DNA of 64,000 nt from Clostridiales bacterium UBA1774. Lineage in GTDB: Bacteria; Bacillota; Clostridia; Oscillospirales; Oscillospiraceae. The notes beneath the pieces are model-generated. The model was not told the origin of the DNA, did no database searches, and worked only from the letters and a program-made list of their open reading frames with translations. How positions within the stretch are numbered: position 1 is the first letter of the stretch; each line of letters begins with the position of its first letter. Both the position numbers and the translations under genes were made by a program. This document shows positions 33,797-40,707 of the stretch, piece by piece. The stretch covers positions 45,094 to 109,093 of the forward strand of contig DCGQ01000004.1 of the NCBI GenBank assembly GCA_002314635.1. The letters are read 5' to 3'.

Positions 33797-34735
33797 TCAA
33801 AGTATACCACTATTTTCCAATTTCTGTGTCGAAAAAAGGGAGGCATCCAGAAAATTCGTTTCTTTTTTCCAAAGATACCACTGGGTCTCCGGTTTTCCCC
33901 GAAGCCAGCTCATTTGTCGCTTTGCATAGCGGCGGGAACCCTGCTGAATATTCAGACGCGCCTGTTCCATGGAGCATTCCCCTCGAAGCGCCTGTACGAC
34001 TTCCTTATAGCCGATGGCCTGCAGCGCGGTGTCCTTCTCCGTCACGCCTGTTTCCAGAAGCTGCTGCACCTCCGGAACCAGACCGGCCTGGAACATCCGA
34101 TCCACTCGCAAATCAATACGCCGGTAAAGATCTTCCCGATCCTCAAAGCTCAGCGCGATGGTGCAGGACGGGTATCGGGGCGGTGCCTCCCGGCTGAGCC
34201 GATCCAGCTCCGTCATGGTTCTGCCGGTGAGCGTACAGACCTCGATGGCGCGGATGATCCGCTTCCGGTCATTTTCATGCAGTTTCTCTGCCCGCTCCGG
34301 GTCCAACTCATGCAGCCGGAGCAGCATGGCCTCCGCGCCCAGCGCGTCAAACTCCGCTTCCAGCTTTTCACGCAGCTCCGGATCGGAAGCCGCGAAATCC
34401 GTACCCCGCAGCAGCGCTTCAATATACAGATTCGTACCGCCCACCAGAATGGGCAGCCGTCCCCGGCTCAGGATTCCCTCCACAGCTTCCGTGGCCTCCT
34501 GCACATAGCGTCCCACGCTGTAGCGCTCCCGGGGGTCCACCGTCCCCACCAGATGATGGGGTACGCCCTCCATCTCCGCCGGAACAGGAGCCGCAGTCCC
34601 GATGACCATGCCCCGATACAGCTGCATGGCGTCTGCCGAAACCACCTCGCCGCCCAGCTGCTTTGCCAGCATCACGCCCAACGCCGTCTTGCCCGTGGCG
34701 GTGGGGCCGGTAATCACCAGAATTCCCTTTTTCAC
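33797..34735 (-). CDS. miaA: tRNA dimethylallyltransferase
   Basis: A 312-residue P-loop enzyme: ITGPTATGKTALGVMLAKQL (Walker A), VVSADAMQLYRGM, PILVGGTNLYIEALLRG and RRYAKRQMSWLRG. It adds the dimethylallyl group to A37 of tRNAs reading codons that start with U. The start is GTG (34735), sharing GTGA with the stop of the upstream HD-domain gene. The C-terminal tail beyond the catalytic fold is short. Confidence 0.96.
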   Translation of the reverse strand: MKKGILVITGPTATGKTALGVMLAKQLGGEVVSADAMQLYRGMVIGTAAPVPAEMEGVPHHLVGTVDPRERYSVGRYVQEATEAVEGILSRGRLPILVGGTNLYIEALLRGTDFAASDPELREKLEAEFDALGAEAMLLRLHELDPERAEKLHENDRKRIIRAIEVCTLTGRTMTELDRLSREAPPRYPSCTIALSFEDREDLYRRIDLRVDRMFQAGLVPEVQQLLETGVTEKDTALQAIGYKEVVQALRGECSMEQARLNIQQGSRRYAKRQMSWLRGKPETQWYLWKKETNFLDASLFSTQKLENSGIL

Positions 34736-35313
34736 AGCGATGTCAGCTGGTCCAGCGTCATGCCGAAGGCGGGCAGGAATCGGGACATGAAATACGCCAC
34801 CTCCGGCAGCTGAGATTCCTCCAGCGACCGGCGGATCTGTGCTTCTGCGGAACGGAACTCCTCATTCCCCGCCCGCAGTTCTTCGATACATTTAATATAA
34901 GCAGAAAGACGATCCGCAGCCTTGACCAGCTCGTGGATTTCTCCGTCTCCGCCGCGCAGCGGCTGTTCATAGGCACTTCTCAGTTCCTCCGGCAGCAGCT
35001 CCAGCAGCGTATTCTCTGCCTGCTGCTCCACCGCCTTATAGGCGCTGCGGATGTCCTCATTCATGTACTTCACCGGCGTGGGCATATCGCCGGTGATGAT
35101 CTCGCTCATATCATGATACAGCGCTGCCGTGGCGGCCCGGTCCGGGTCTGCATCCCGATGAAACACGTCCCGGCGGATCACCGCCAGTGCATGGGCCAGA
35201 ATCGCCGTCATGTGGGAATGCTCCAGTAGATTTTCTTCAAAGCTGTTTCGCATCAGTCCCCAGCGATGAATATTCCGCATACGGGCAGCCAGTGCAAAAA
35301 AGGCGTTTTCCAA
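34732..35313 (-). CDS. HD-domain 5'-nucleotidase, YfbR-like
   Basis: A 193-residue HD-superfamily protein. NSFEENLLEHSHMTAILAHA holds the first His, ALYHDMSEIITGDMPTPVKY the HD pair and the ITGD loop, and KAADRLSAYIKC the last Asp; this matches the YfbR deoxyribonucleoside-5'-monophosphatase group. The start is TTG at 35313, with AGGAGG 7 bases upstream; a longer frame reaching into tadA is unlikely. It shares GTGA with miaA. A nucleotide clean-up role is inferred from family. Confidence 0.85.
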   Translation of the reverse strand: MENAFFALAARMRNIHRWGLMRNSFEENLLEHSHMTAILAHALAVIRRDVFHRDADPDRAATAALYHDMSEIITGDMPTPVKYMNEDIRSAYKAVEQQAENTLLELLPEELRSAYEQPLRGGDGEIHELVKAADRLSAYIKCIEELRAGNEEFRSAEAQIRRSLEESQLPEVAYFMSRFLPAFGMTLDQLTSL

Positions 35314-35324
35314 GCCTGAACCTC

Positions 35325-35768
35325 CTATCGCAATCCGGTGAAGAACTGCCGCATCAGGTCGGCACATTCCTCCTCCAGCACCCCGCCGTATACCGTGGGG
35401 TGATAGCCGTAGTTTTCTTCAAACAGATTGATCACACTTCCGCAGGAGCCGGTCTTATGCTCCGAAGCGCCGAAGCAGACCCATTTCAGCCGGGCATTCA
35501 AAATGGCACCGGCGCACATGGGGCATGGCTCCAGCGTAACCACCAGACCGCAGTCCTCCAGCCGCCAGTCACCCAGCGTCTGACAGGCCTGTGAGATCGC
35601 CATGATCTCCGCATGGGCCAGCGGGGAATGGCACTCCTCCCGCCGGTTATAGCCTTCGCCGATCACCCGGTTGCCCTGTACCACCACGCAGCCCACGGGA
35701 ATTTCCCCCGCTTCTCCGGCCTTCCGTGCCAGTGCCAGCGCCAGAACCATGGCTTTTTCCCGTTCCAT
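35325..35768 (-). CDS. tadA: tRNA-specific adenosine deaminase
   Basis: A 147-residue cytidine-deaminase-fold enzyme. HAE at 52-54 supplies a zinc ligand and the proton-shuttle Glu, and PCPMC at 81-85 gives the two Cys ligands. It deaminates A34 to inosine in tRNA-Arg(ACG). Its start overlaps the stop of the nat gene by 1 bp (TGATG). Confidence 0.95.
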   Translation of the reverse strand: MEREKAMVLALALARKAGEAGEIPVGCVVVQGNRVIGEGYNRREECHSPLAHAEIMAISQACQTLGDWRLEDCGLVVTLEPCPMCAGAILNARLKWVCFGASEHKTGSCGSVINLFEENYGYHPTVYGGVLEEECADLMRQFFTGLR

Positions 35769-36550
35769 CAGCCGAAGCGGAAGGGTTCCGGTTCATGATC
35801 CGGCATCACATCCAGACCGAAGTATTGCTGCAGCACCCCGGGCAGTTCATCCCAGGAGACCTGCCTCCGGGTCACCTGCTGTCCCTCCGTAACGGTCAGC
35901 TGCAGGTTGAACATACTGACCCGTCCGTTTTCCGTGAACCGGTTCAGCATCAAAAAGCTTTTAAAACCGGAGGTGGGGTGGCAGTTGGTAAAGAAATTAC
36001 CCATCTCAAAGTCCTCCGGGATGGCAGGAATATCGTCAAAACCCAGAATATCGGAAAACTCCCCGTCTTTTTGCAGCTGCACCGTATACTGCACCTGTTT
36101 TCCCGGCATAATCCGGTAGGTACAGCCATAATCCGTCTGCTCCAGACCGATTTCCAGCTTCAGTGGAACGGTAAAGCAGTCTCCGCCGAAACCCACATCG
36201 CATACATAGCGAACTCCATCCGCCTCGGCGATGTTCATTCTATGACTGTGGCTGCCAAACCGGCCGGGTGCCTGTGCCACTCTGGCCTGTACACCGTAGA
36301 TGGAAATGCCCATTGCACGCACCGCTTCACAGAACAGCCCGTTCATTTCAAAGCAATAGCCGCCCCGCTTCTCCGTCACCAGCTTCTGTTCCAGTGCTTC
36401 CGGCTTCAGCGAAAGGATTCTGCCATTGTAGACGTCAATATCTTCAAAGGGAATATGGGTGATATGGGCACGGTGAACCCGGCGCAGCCGCTCCGTGTCG
36501 CTGCCCCCGTCCACATAGCCGATCCGATCAAAATAGGCCTGCAGGTTCAT
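35768..36550 (-). CDS. nat: Arylamine N-acetyltransferase
   Basis: A 260-residue NAT with the full catalytic triad: Cys66 in KRGGYCFEMN, His103 in SHSHRMN and Asp118 in CDVGFGG. It transfers acetyl from acetyl-CoA to arylamines or hydrazines. The ATG at 36550 (MNLQAYFDRIGY) is where the NAT family normally begins; an AAAGGA lies upstream. It is the first gene of the long operon that continues through tadA, yfbR, miaA, hfq and the division genes, an unusual place for a NAT. Confidence 0.92.
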   Translation of the reverse strand: MNLQAYFDRIGYVDGGSDTERLRRVHRAHITHIPFEDIDVYNGRILSLKPEALEQKLVTEKRGGYCFEMNGLFCEAVRAMGISIYGVQARVAQAPGRFGSHSHRMNIAEADGVRYVCDVGFGGDCFTVPLKLEIGLEQTDYGCTYRIMPGKQVQYTVQLQKDGEFSDILGFDDIPAIPEDFEMGNFFTNCHPTSGFKSFLMLNRFTENGRVSMFNLQLTVTEGQQVTRRQVSWDELPGVLQQYFGLDVMPDHEPEPFRFG

Positions 36551-36591
36551 CTGTCGCACCGTTCCTTTCTGAATAGGCAATGAATCAATGT

Positions 36592-36620
36592 AGTATATCA
36601 CGATGAAAAATGCATTGCAA
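36592..36620 (-). promoter_or_regulatory. Promoter of the nat-tadA-miaA-hfq-sepF-divIVA operon
   Basis: Minus-strand TTGCAA (36615-36620), 17 bp spacer and TATACT (36592-36597). A 10 bp palindrome CGGATATCCG lies just upstream. Confidence 0.8.
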
Positions 36621-36644
36621 TCCGGATATCCGAAAAATGCAGAA

Positions 36645-36671
36645 CCGGGAACCGCATTCCGCGGTTCCCGG
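36645..36671 (-). terminator. Terminator hairpin after hpf
   Basis: Eleven-base arms CCGGGAACCGC and GCGGTTCCCGG lie 48 bp past the hpf stop. TTCTGCATTTTT follows on the minus strand. Confidence 0.75.
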
Positions 36672-36718
36672 CAATATTCTTTCTATCATTTGAAGGCTGA
36701 TCCCCCGGTTTCGGAGTC

Positions 36719-37264
36719 TCAGCTTTCCACATCTCCGGCTTCGATCAGGCCGTAATCGCCTGCCTCGCGCTTGTAGACCACGGCAAAGGCACCGTCCTCA
36801 TCCTGATTGCGGAACACATAGAAATTATGCTCCAGCAGATTCATCTGCAGGATGGCTTCGTCCACACTCATGGGTTTGATGGAGAACCGCTTGGTACGAA
36901 TGATCTTGAATTCCTTCTCCTCCTCGTCCACAGCAGGCATGGAGGTGGAGAAATCATTTTCCAGGGCGGCTTCATGGATGCGCTTTTCCAGCCGGGTCTT
37001 GTACTTGCGTACCTGCCTTGTCAGAGCGGCAACGGCAGCATCAATGGAAACATACATATCGTTGGTGCTTTCGCTCGCACGATAGAACATTCCGTTGTTG
37101 CTGACGGTGATCTCGGCAATGTTGCGATTCCGTTCCACCCGGAAGGTCACATAAGCGGTGGATTCTCCGCGGAACAGCTTGTCCAGCTTGCCGATTTTCT
37201 TCTCTGCGTAGGCACGCAGATCCTCGGAGGAGGACATCTTCTTTTCGGTAAACACAAAATTCAT
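36719..37264 (-). CDS. hpf: Ribosome hibernation promoting factor, long form
   Basis: A 181-residue protein: the N-terminal RaiA/HPF fold (about 1-100, FVFTEKKMSSSEDLRAYAEKK), a linker, and the C-terminal dimerisation domain (about 125-181, IIRTKRFSIKPMSVDEAILQM). Long HPF dimerises 70S ribosomes into 100S particles in stationary phase. The ATG at 37264 is chosen for GAAAGGAGAG upstream; the longer frame runs into the promoter. It is monocistronic. Confidence 0.95.
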   Translation of the reverse strand: MNFVFTEKKMSSSEDLRAYAEKKIGKLDKLFRGESTAYVTFRVERNRNIAEITVSNNGMFYRASESTNDMYVSIDAAVAALTRQVRKYKTRLEKRIHEAALENDFSTSMPAVDEEEKEFKIIRTKRFSIKPMSVDEAILQMNLLEHNFYVFRNQDEDGAFAVVYKREAGDYGLIEAGDVES

Positions 37265-37318
37265 AAGGCGCTCTCCTTTCCTCTGGCTCCGAACAGGTTC
37301 TTCTCCCGTTCTGTCTGC

Positions 37319-37324
37319 ATTATA
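37319..37324 (-). promoter_or_regulatory. Extended -10 promoter of hpf
   Basis: Minus-strand TGCTATAAT forms an extended -10 (TATAAT at 37319-37324). The -35 (TTTCTT) is weak. Confidence 0.6.
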
Positions 37325-37407
37325 GCACACTTCATGCTGAAAAGAAAGTGTTTTTTTATTATTACGAATTATTTCATATATTCGACAAAACAAGACCGTT
37401 TTCATCC

Positions 37408-37436
37408 TTGACAATATTTTACATTCTCGCTATACT
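37408..37436 (+). promoter_or_regulatory. Strong promoter of the candidate small RNA
   Basis: TTGACA (37408-37413), exactly 17 bp, then TATACT (37431-37436). No plus-strand gene lies downstream before two back-to-back terminators, so the promoter must serve a short untranslated transcript. Confidence 0.85.
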
Positions 37437-37442
37437 GTCGGC

Positions 37443-37550
37443 ACAGTTGAGGGCGTTCGTTCATACCCCATTCCGGGGGGGAGCAGGCTCACTCACAGTG
37501 ACCCCCATCAACCCCTTTTCGGCGGATCGGAAACGGTCCGCCGCTTTTTT
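37443..37550 (+). ncRNA. Candidate Hfq-type small RNA, about 108 nt
   Basis: The 323-base gap between hpf and the S1-domain gene holds a near-consensus promoter and, about 85 bases after the expected start, a strong intrinsic terminator. The terminator stem is CGGCGGATCG/CGGTCCGCCG with a GAAA loop and six T (37520-37550). Inside, GTTGAGGG near the 5' end can pair with CCCATCAAC (one bulge), enclosing a G-rich run, a C-rich run and a TCACT/AGTGA hairpin. There is no ATG and no Shine-Dalgarno. It does not look like 6S, SRP, tmRNA or RNase P RNA. With hfq encoded nearby and a terminator U-tail, a regulatory RNA is plausible. Transcription itself is inferred. Confidence 0.65.
37520..37550 (+). 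terminator. Terminator of the candidate small RNA
   Basis: Ten-pair stem with a GAAA loop, then TTTTTT at 37545-37550. Confidence 0.85.
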
Positions 37551-37552
37551 GC

Positions 37553-37581
37553 AAAAAACCGCCGGGTATCAAACCCGGCGG
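37553..37581 (-). terminator. Terminator after the yabR-like gene
   Basis: The arms CCGCCGGGT and ACCCGGCGG (37559-37581) are followed on the minus strand by six T, back to back with the small-RNA terminator. Confidence 0.88.
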
Positions 37582-37587
37582 TAAGGA

Positions 37588-38022
37588 TCAGTCATCGTAA
37601 TCGTCGTAGCTGCTGCGGCCGCCGCCTCTGCGGCGGGAATTTTTCTCAAACTGGCGCACTCCGGACAGCTTGTTGTCCGAATCCTGCATAAACTGCTTCA
37701 GCTTGTCCTCAAAGCTGGCCGGCTGCGCCGGCGCGGCAGGGCGGGTATTCATCTGGGGTGCAGGACGGCGGGCCGGTCTGGTCGGCGGCTCCTGCGTTTT
37801 TTTGATGGAGAGGTTGATACGGCCGGTCTCGTCAATGCCGATGATCTTCACCTTGACTTCCTGCCCGACCTTCAGATACTCGTTTACATCGCTGACATAG
37901 GAATATGCGATCTCCGATATATGTACCAGACCGGATCGCCCCTCCGGCAGAGATACAAATGCGCCGAATTTCATAATGCCGGTGACTTTTCCGTCAAAAA
38001 TGCTGCCTACTGTCAGTTCCAT
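37588..38022 (-). CDS. yabR: S1-domain RNA-binding protein (YabR-like)
   Basis: A 144-residue protein. Residues 1-75 are an S1/OB fold (VGSIFDGKVTGIMKFGAFVS, GLVHISEIAYSYVSD, GRINLSIKK); the rest is a basic, proline-rich and glycine/arginine-rich tail ending in acidic tyrosine repeats (SSYDDYDD). It follows divIC as yabR does in Bacillus, ending the yabP-yabQ-divIC-yabR set. A role as a ribosome- or mRNA-associated protein is inferred from family. An own terminator follows. Confidence 0.88.
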   Translation of the reverse strand: MELTVGSIFDGKVTGIMKFGAFVSLPEGRSGLVHISEIAYSYVSDVNEYLKVGQEVKVKIIGIDETGRINLSIKKTQEPPTRPARRPAPQMNTRPAAPAQPASFEDKLKQFMQDSDNKLSGVRQFEKNSRRRGGGRSSYDDYDD

Positions 38023-38043
38023 GTAACGAACTATCCCCCAATT

Positions 38044-38826
38044 TCAGTATTCGTCTGAATGATTTAATCTCCGATGTCGTAATAAACGATTTCGCCGGGC
38101 TGAATCAGTCCCAGCTTGGTCCAAGCCACGCGCTCGATCATGTCCATGTCCTCGCTGTGCTGAATCTGGTAATCCAGTGCCGCGTTCTGCACAACCAGAC
38201 TCTGAACCTGTGCCGAAAGATCGCTTCGCACGGATTCGGCCTCTGCAATGCGGTTGTTGATGTCGGACAGGGACACCAGCGCGTAAACAATCAGTACGGA
38301 CAGGATCAGCGCCGTAGCGATATACAGACCGGTTCTCCGGATTCTCCGCACCTTCATGTTCTTCCCTCCTGTCAGAATCCACATTCATTGTCTGCCTGAA
38401 TGACCTTGTTATTCTATACCATCCGTACGCATATTGAAAGAGATTTTTCGCAAATTTCAAAACTTTTTTTAGGCCCCGGAATGGCAGCAGCAGGGGAAAA
38501 AAGCAGATTTTCAGTATGTGTTTCAGGCATTTGGTCAGAAACGCCGCGGCAGTTCGTCCGGGCTTCCGCAGCAGGCCCAGATACAGCAGTCCTCCCGCCC
38601 CCATATACAGCGGCATATACAGTCTCAGCTGTCCTCCGCCGCCCACGCTGCCGATCAGAAACAGCACGACCGCCGCTGCGGCGGAATACAGGCCATATCC
38701 CATCAGCCGCAGCAGCTTCCGGCTTTCCAGTGCCGGGGCCTGAATATCGTACAGAAAGCCGAAAACCAGTCCGGCGGCAATGCACACAAGGGCCAGCAGG
38801 CCCTGTGTGCCGGGATCAATCCCCAT
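38044..38826 (-). CDS. yabQ: Spore cortex protein YabQ, reading frame running on through divIC
   Basis: The first 150 residues form a normal YabQ: an N-terminal helix (LLALVCIAAGLVFGFLYDIQ), three more hydrophobic segments and a basic region (FRGLKKVLKFAKNLFQYAYG). YabQ is a membrane protein needed for spore cortex formation. In this frame there is no stop before the divIC start at 38357, so the frame continues to 38044 and covers the whole divIC gene out of phase. Those last 104 residues look like shadow translation (Arg/His/Ser-rich). Stops exist in the other two frames just before divIC, so a single indel would restore a normal end. Start overlaps yabP's stop by 1 bp. Confidence 0.8.
   Translation of the reverse strand: MGIDPGTQGLLALVCIAAGLVFGFLYDIQAPALESRKLLRLMGYGLYSAAAAVVLFLIGSVGGGGQLRLYMPLYMGAGGLLYLGLLRKPGRTAAAFLTKCLKHILKICFFPLLLPFRGLKKVLKFAKNLFQYAYGWYRITRSFRQTMNVDSDRREEHEGAENPENRSVYRYGADPVRTDCLRAGVPVRHQQPHCRGRIRAKRSFGTGSESGCAERGTGLPDSAQRGHGHDRARGLDQAGTDSARRNRLLRHRRLNHSDEY
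38064..38357 (-). CDS. divIC: DivIC/FtsB-type septum formation initiator
   Basis: A 97-residue bitopic protein: basic N-terminus, one membrane helix (about 12-31), a coiled coil (about 32-68) and a C-terminal motif ERVAWTKLGLIQPGEIVYYD typical of DivIC. It joins FtsL and FtsQ/DivIB in the divisome. Start at 38357 follows AGGAGGGAAGAAC. The gene lies entirely inside the extended yabQ frame, in another phase. Confidence 0.9.
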   Translation of the reverse strand: MKVRRIRRTGLYIATALILSVLIVYALVSLSDINNRIAEAESVRSDLSAQVQSLVVQNAALDYQIQHSEDMDMIERVAWTKLGLIQPGEIVYYDIGD

Positions 38827-39119
38827 CAGCCGAACAGCTTTCCCAGCAGTCCGCGCCGGTTCGCCGTCTGCTGTGCATAGTGCAGGCCGTCGATCTGCCC
38901 CTCCACCAGCAGCTCTCCGCCATCCAAACTCAGCTTCTCGATTTTCAGTCCGCTGCCCAGAATCGTCAGGTCGCCACCCGCCGTAGACAGAACCACCCGC
39001 TCCTCGTCAAAGGCTTCCACATCCTCCACGCCGCTGATACTGAGTCTGCGCCGCTCACTCAGGCTCAGCGCGTGTGCTCGTACCGGTTTCGTCCGGATCT
39101 CCTCATACTGCATTGCCAT
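38826..39119 (-). CDS. yabP: Sporulation protein YabP
   Basis: A 97-residue YabP/YqfC-family beta-sandwich protein (LSLSERRRLSISGVEDVEAF, LTILGSGLKIEKLSLDGGEL, VEGQIDGLHY). Needed for spore cortex assembly in Bacillus, where it is made in the mother cell under sigma-E. GAGGTGATGGT precedes the ATG. First gene of yabP-yabQ-divIC-yabR. Confidence 0.93.
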   Translation of the reverse strand: MAMQYEEIRTKPVRAHALSLSERRRLSISGVEDVEAFDEERVVLSTAGGDLTILGSGLKIEKLSLDGGELLVEGQIDGLHYAQQTANRRGLLGKLFG

Positions 39120-39135
39120 ACCATCACCTCATTAC

Positions 39136-39164
39136 GGTATATGTGCCGCCGCATTCCGCTATTC
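39136..39164 (-). promoter_or_regulatory. Candidate sigma-E promoter of yabP
   Basis: Minus-strand GAATAG (39159-39164), 15 bp, then CATATACC (39136-39143) loosely fits the sigma-E pattern (-35 with ATA, -10 CATACANT). It is proposed because yabP is a sigma-E gene in Bacillus; the match is imperfect. Confidence 0.35.
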
Positions 39165-39208
39165 CTTGCAAATGGTGGCAATTCGTAACAAAAAGTATCA
39201 GTTTTATC

Positions 39209-39237
39209 TTGACTTTCCCCGGCGCTTTGTATACAAT
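39209..39237 (+). promoter_or_regulatory. Promoter of the M23 peptidase gene
   Basis: TTGACT (39209-39214), 17 bp and TACAAT (39232-39237). Confidence 0.75.
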
Positions 39238-39278
39238 AGCATTGTAACATTCTGCACCCTATCTTGTGGAGGCATACC

Positions 39279-40505
39279 ATGCGTCACATTTCCGGAGATA
39301 AGCTCCGTTCCATTAAGCATACGGTTTCCCATTTCCTCACCAGAATCGGTTCCGGCTGGCGCAGCGTTGTGCTGGTCGGCGGCTGTGCTGCGCTGTTTCT
39401 GGCAGCCGGGAAGCTGAATTTTGCCTACGCCGTCAACATGGACGGCGACCTGCTGGGATATGTTTCCAGCAAGGAAGAGCTGGACTGTATTGTAGAGGAT
39501 GTGCAGCAGTCTGTCAGTCAGGTTCTGGGCTATGACTGGATCATGCCTGCGCTGACCTGTCGGATGACCCTGAGCACCGTCTCCGATACGGAGGAACAGC
39601 TGGCCGACCGGATCCTGAATACGGTAGATGCGCTGCAGGAGCTGGCCGTAATTTATGTGGACGGTGAGGCCGTCTGTGCGTTTGAAACCCGGGAGGATGC
39701 GCTGAACGCGCTGAAAAACCTTTACCGTTCCTATCAGAACGAGAACACCGAAAGTGCCTGTTTCCTGCAGGATGTCACAGTTGACACGGCCAGAGCAGAC
39801 AAGCAGCTGCTGGATAACAGCATCCGCACGCTGGACAGTATGCTGGATGTGGAGACCGTGGATATTGTCGTGACGGAAGAGCCGATTTATTTCCGAACCG
39901 TGCGCGTCGAGGATCCGGAGCTGTATGTCGATGAAAGCTATGTCCGTACCGAGGGCGTGGACGGCTATGAATGCACCACCTGCCGCATCACCCGGGTGAA
40001 TGGTGTTATCACCAATTCCGAGACCATTGACTCTCAGCGCACCCCCTGCATCAACCAGGTCTATGTCGCCGGTACAAAAGAACGCAAATCTACCGGAACT
40101 TATATCTGGCCATGCGACACCGGCTATCTTTCCTCCTATTTCGGCTCCCGGAATATTGAGCTGGGTTCCAGCTACCATCAGGGCATTGATATTGCTGCTG
40201 ATGCAAACACGCCGATTCATGCTGCGGACGGAGGTACCGTTATTTTTGCCGAAGAATACGGAAGCTACGGCAATCTGTTGAAAATTCAGCATGACAACGG
40301 CGATATCACCTATTACGCACACTGCAGTTCCTTCCTCGTGGAGGTGGGTCAGTTCGTGGAACAGGGTCAGGAAATCGCGCTGGTAGGTTCCACCGGCGTT
40401 TCCACCGGAAACCACCTGCACTTTGAGCTGCACCCCGATGGGGGCGATGCAGTAAACCCCATCAGTTACCTGCAGGGAGACCGCCTTCCCTATCTGGACT
40501 GCTGA
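39279..40505 (+). CDS. M23 family metallopeptidase with G5-type domain
   Basis: A 408-residue exported protein: basic N-terminus and one membrane helix (about 30-50), a helical/beta ectodomain, a G5-like beta segment (about 190-275), and a C-terminal LytM/M23 domain with zinc ligands in YHQGIDIAAD and GNHLHFELHP, plus YYAHCS. It would cleave or bind peptidoglycan cross-bridges outside the membrane during growth, division or sporulation. The ATG at 39279 is chosen for GGAGG 8 bases upstream. Monocistronic between a clear promoter and terminator. Confidence 0.88.
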   Translation: MRHISGDKLRSIKHTVSHFLTRIGSGWRSVVLVGGCAALFLAAGKLNFAYAVNMDGDLLGYVSSKEELDCIVEDVQQSVSQVLGYDWIMPALTCRMTLSTVSDTEEQLADRILNTVDALQELAVIYVDGEAVCAFETREDALNALKNLYRSYQNENTESACFLQDVTVDTARADKQLLDNSIRTLDSMLDVETVDIVVTEEPIYFRTVRVEDPELYVDESYVRTEGVDGYECTTCRITRVNGVITNSETIDSQRTPCINQVYVAGTKERKSTGTYIWPCDTGYLSSYFGSRNIELGSSYHQGIDIAADANTPIHAADGGTVIFAEEYGSYGNLLKIQHDNGDITYYAHCSSFLVEVGQFVEQGQEIALVGSTGVSTGNHLHFELHPDGGDAVNPISYLQGDRLPYLDC

Positions 40506-40518
40506 CCTCGCTTTTCTC

Positions 40519-40548
40519 AGCCTCCGCTGCCCGGCGGAGGCTTTTTTC
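40519..40548 (+). terminator. Rho-independent terminator after the M23 peptidase gene
   Basis: The stem AGCCTCCGC/GCGGAGGCT is followed by TTTTTTC. Confidence 0.88.
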
Positions 40549-40627
40549 ATCCCGCTTCCTGCCTTCGATTACCACGCCTCTGTATGGAAAAATTTTACGA
40601 AAAATTCATGATCCGATGCAATAGTGC

Positions 40628-40656
40628 TTGCAATTGTATGTTGCAGGCACTATAAT
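40628..40656 (+). promoter_or_regulatory. Promoter of the surface repeat protein gene
   Basis: TTGCAA (40628-40633), 17 bp and TATAAT (40651-40656), 51 bp upstream of the TTG start at 40708. Confidence 0.82.
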
Positions 40657-40707
40657 AATATATTGAGACATTATCCATATTTTTGTATTTCGAAGGGAGG
40701 AGCTTTC

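Noticed and set aside
37443..37550. Assignment of the small RNA as 6S, SRP, tmRNA or the raiA-motif RNA
   Set aside because: Length and conserved cores do not fit 6S, SRP or tmRNA; the raiA-motif RNA is about twice as long and, as I recall, lies in the hpf direction, while this is on the opposite strand.
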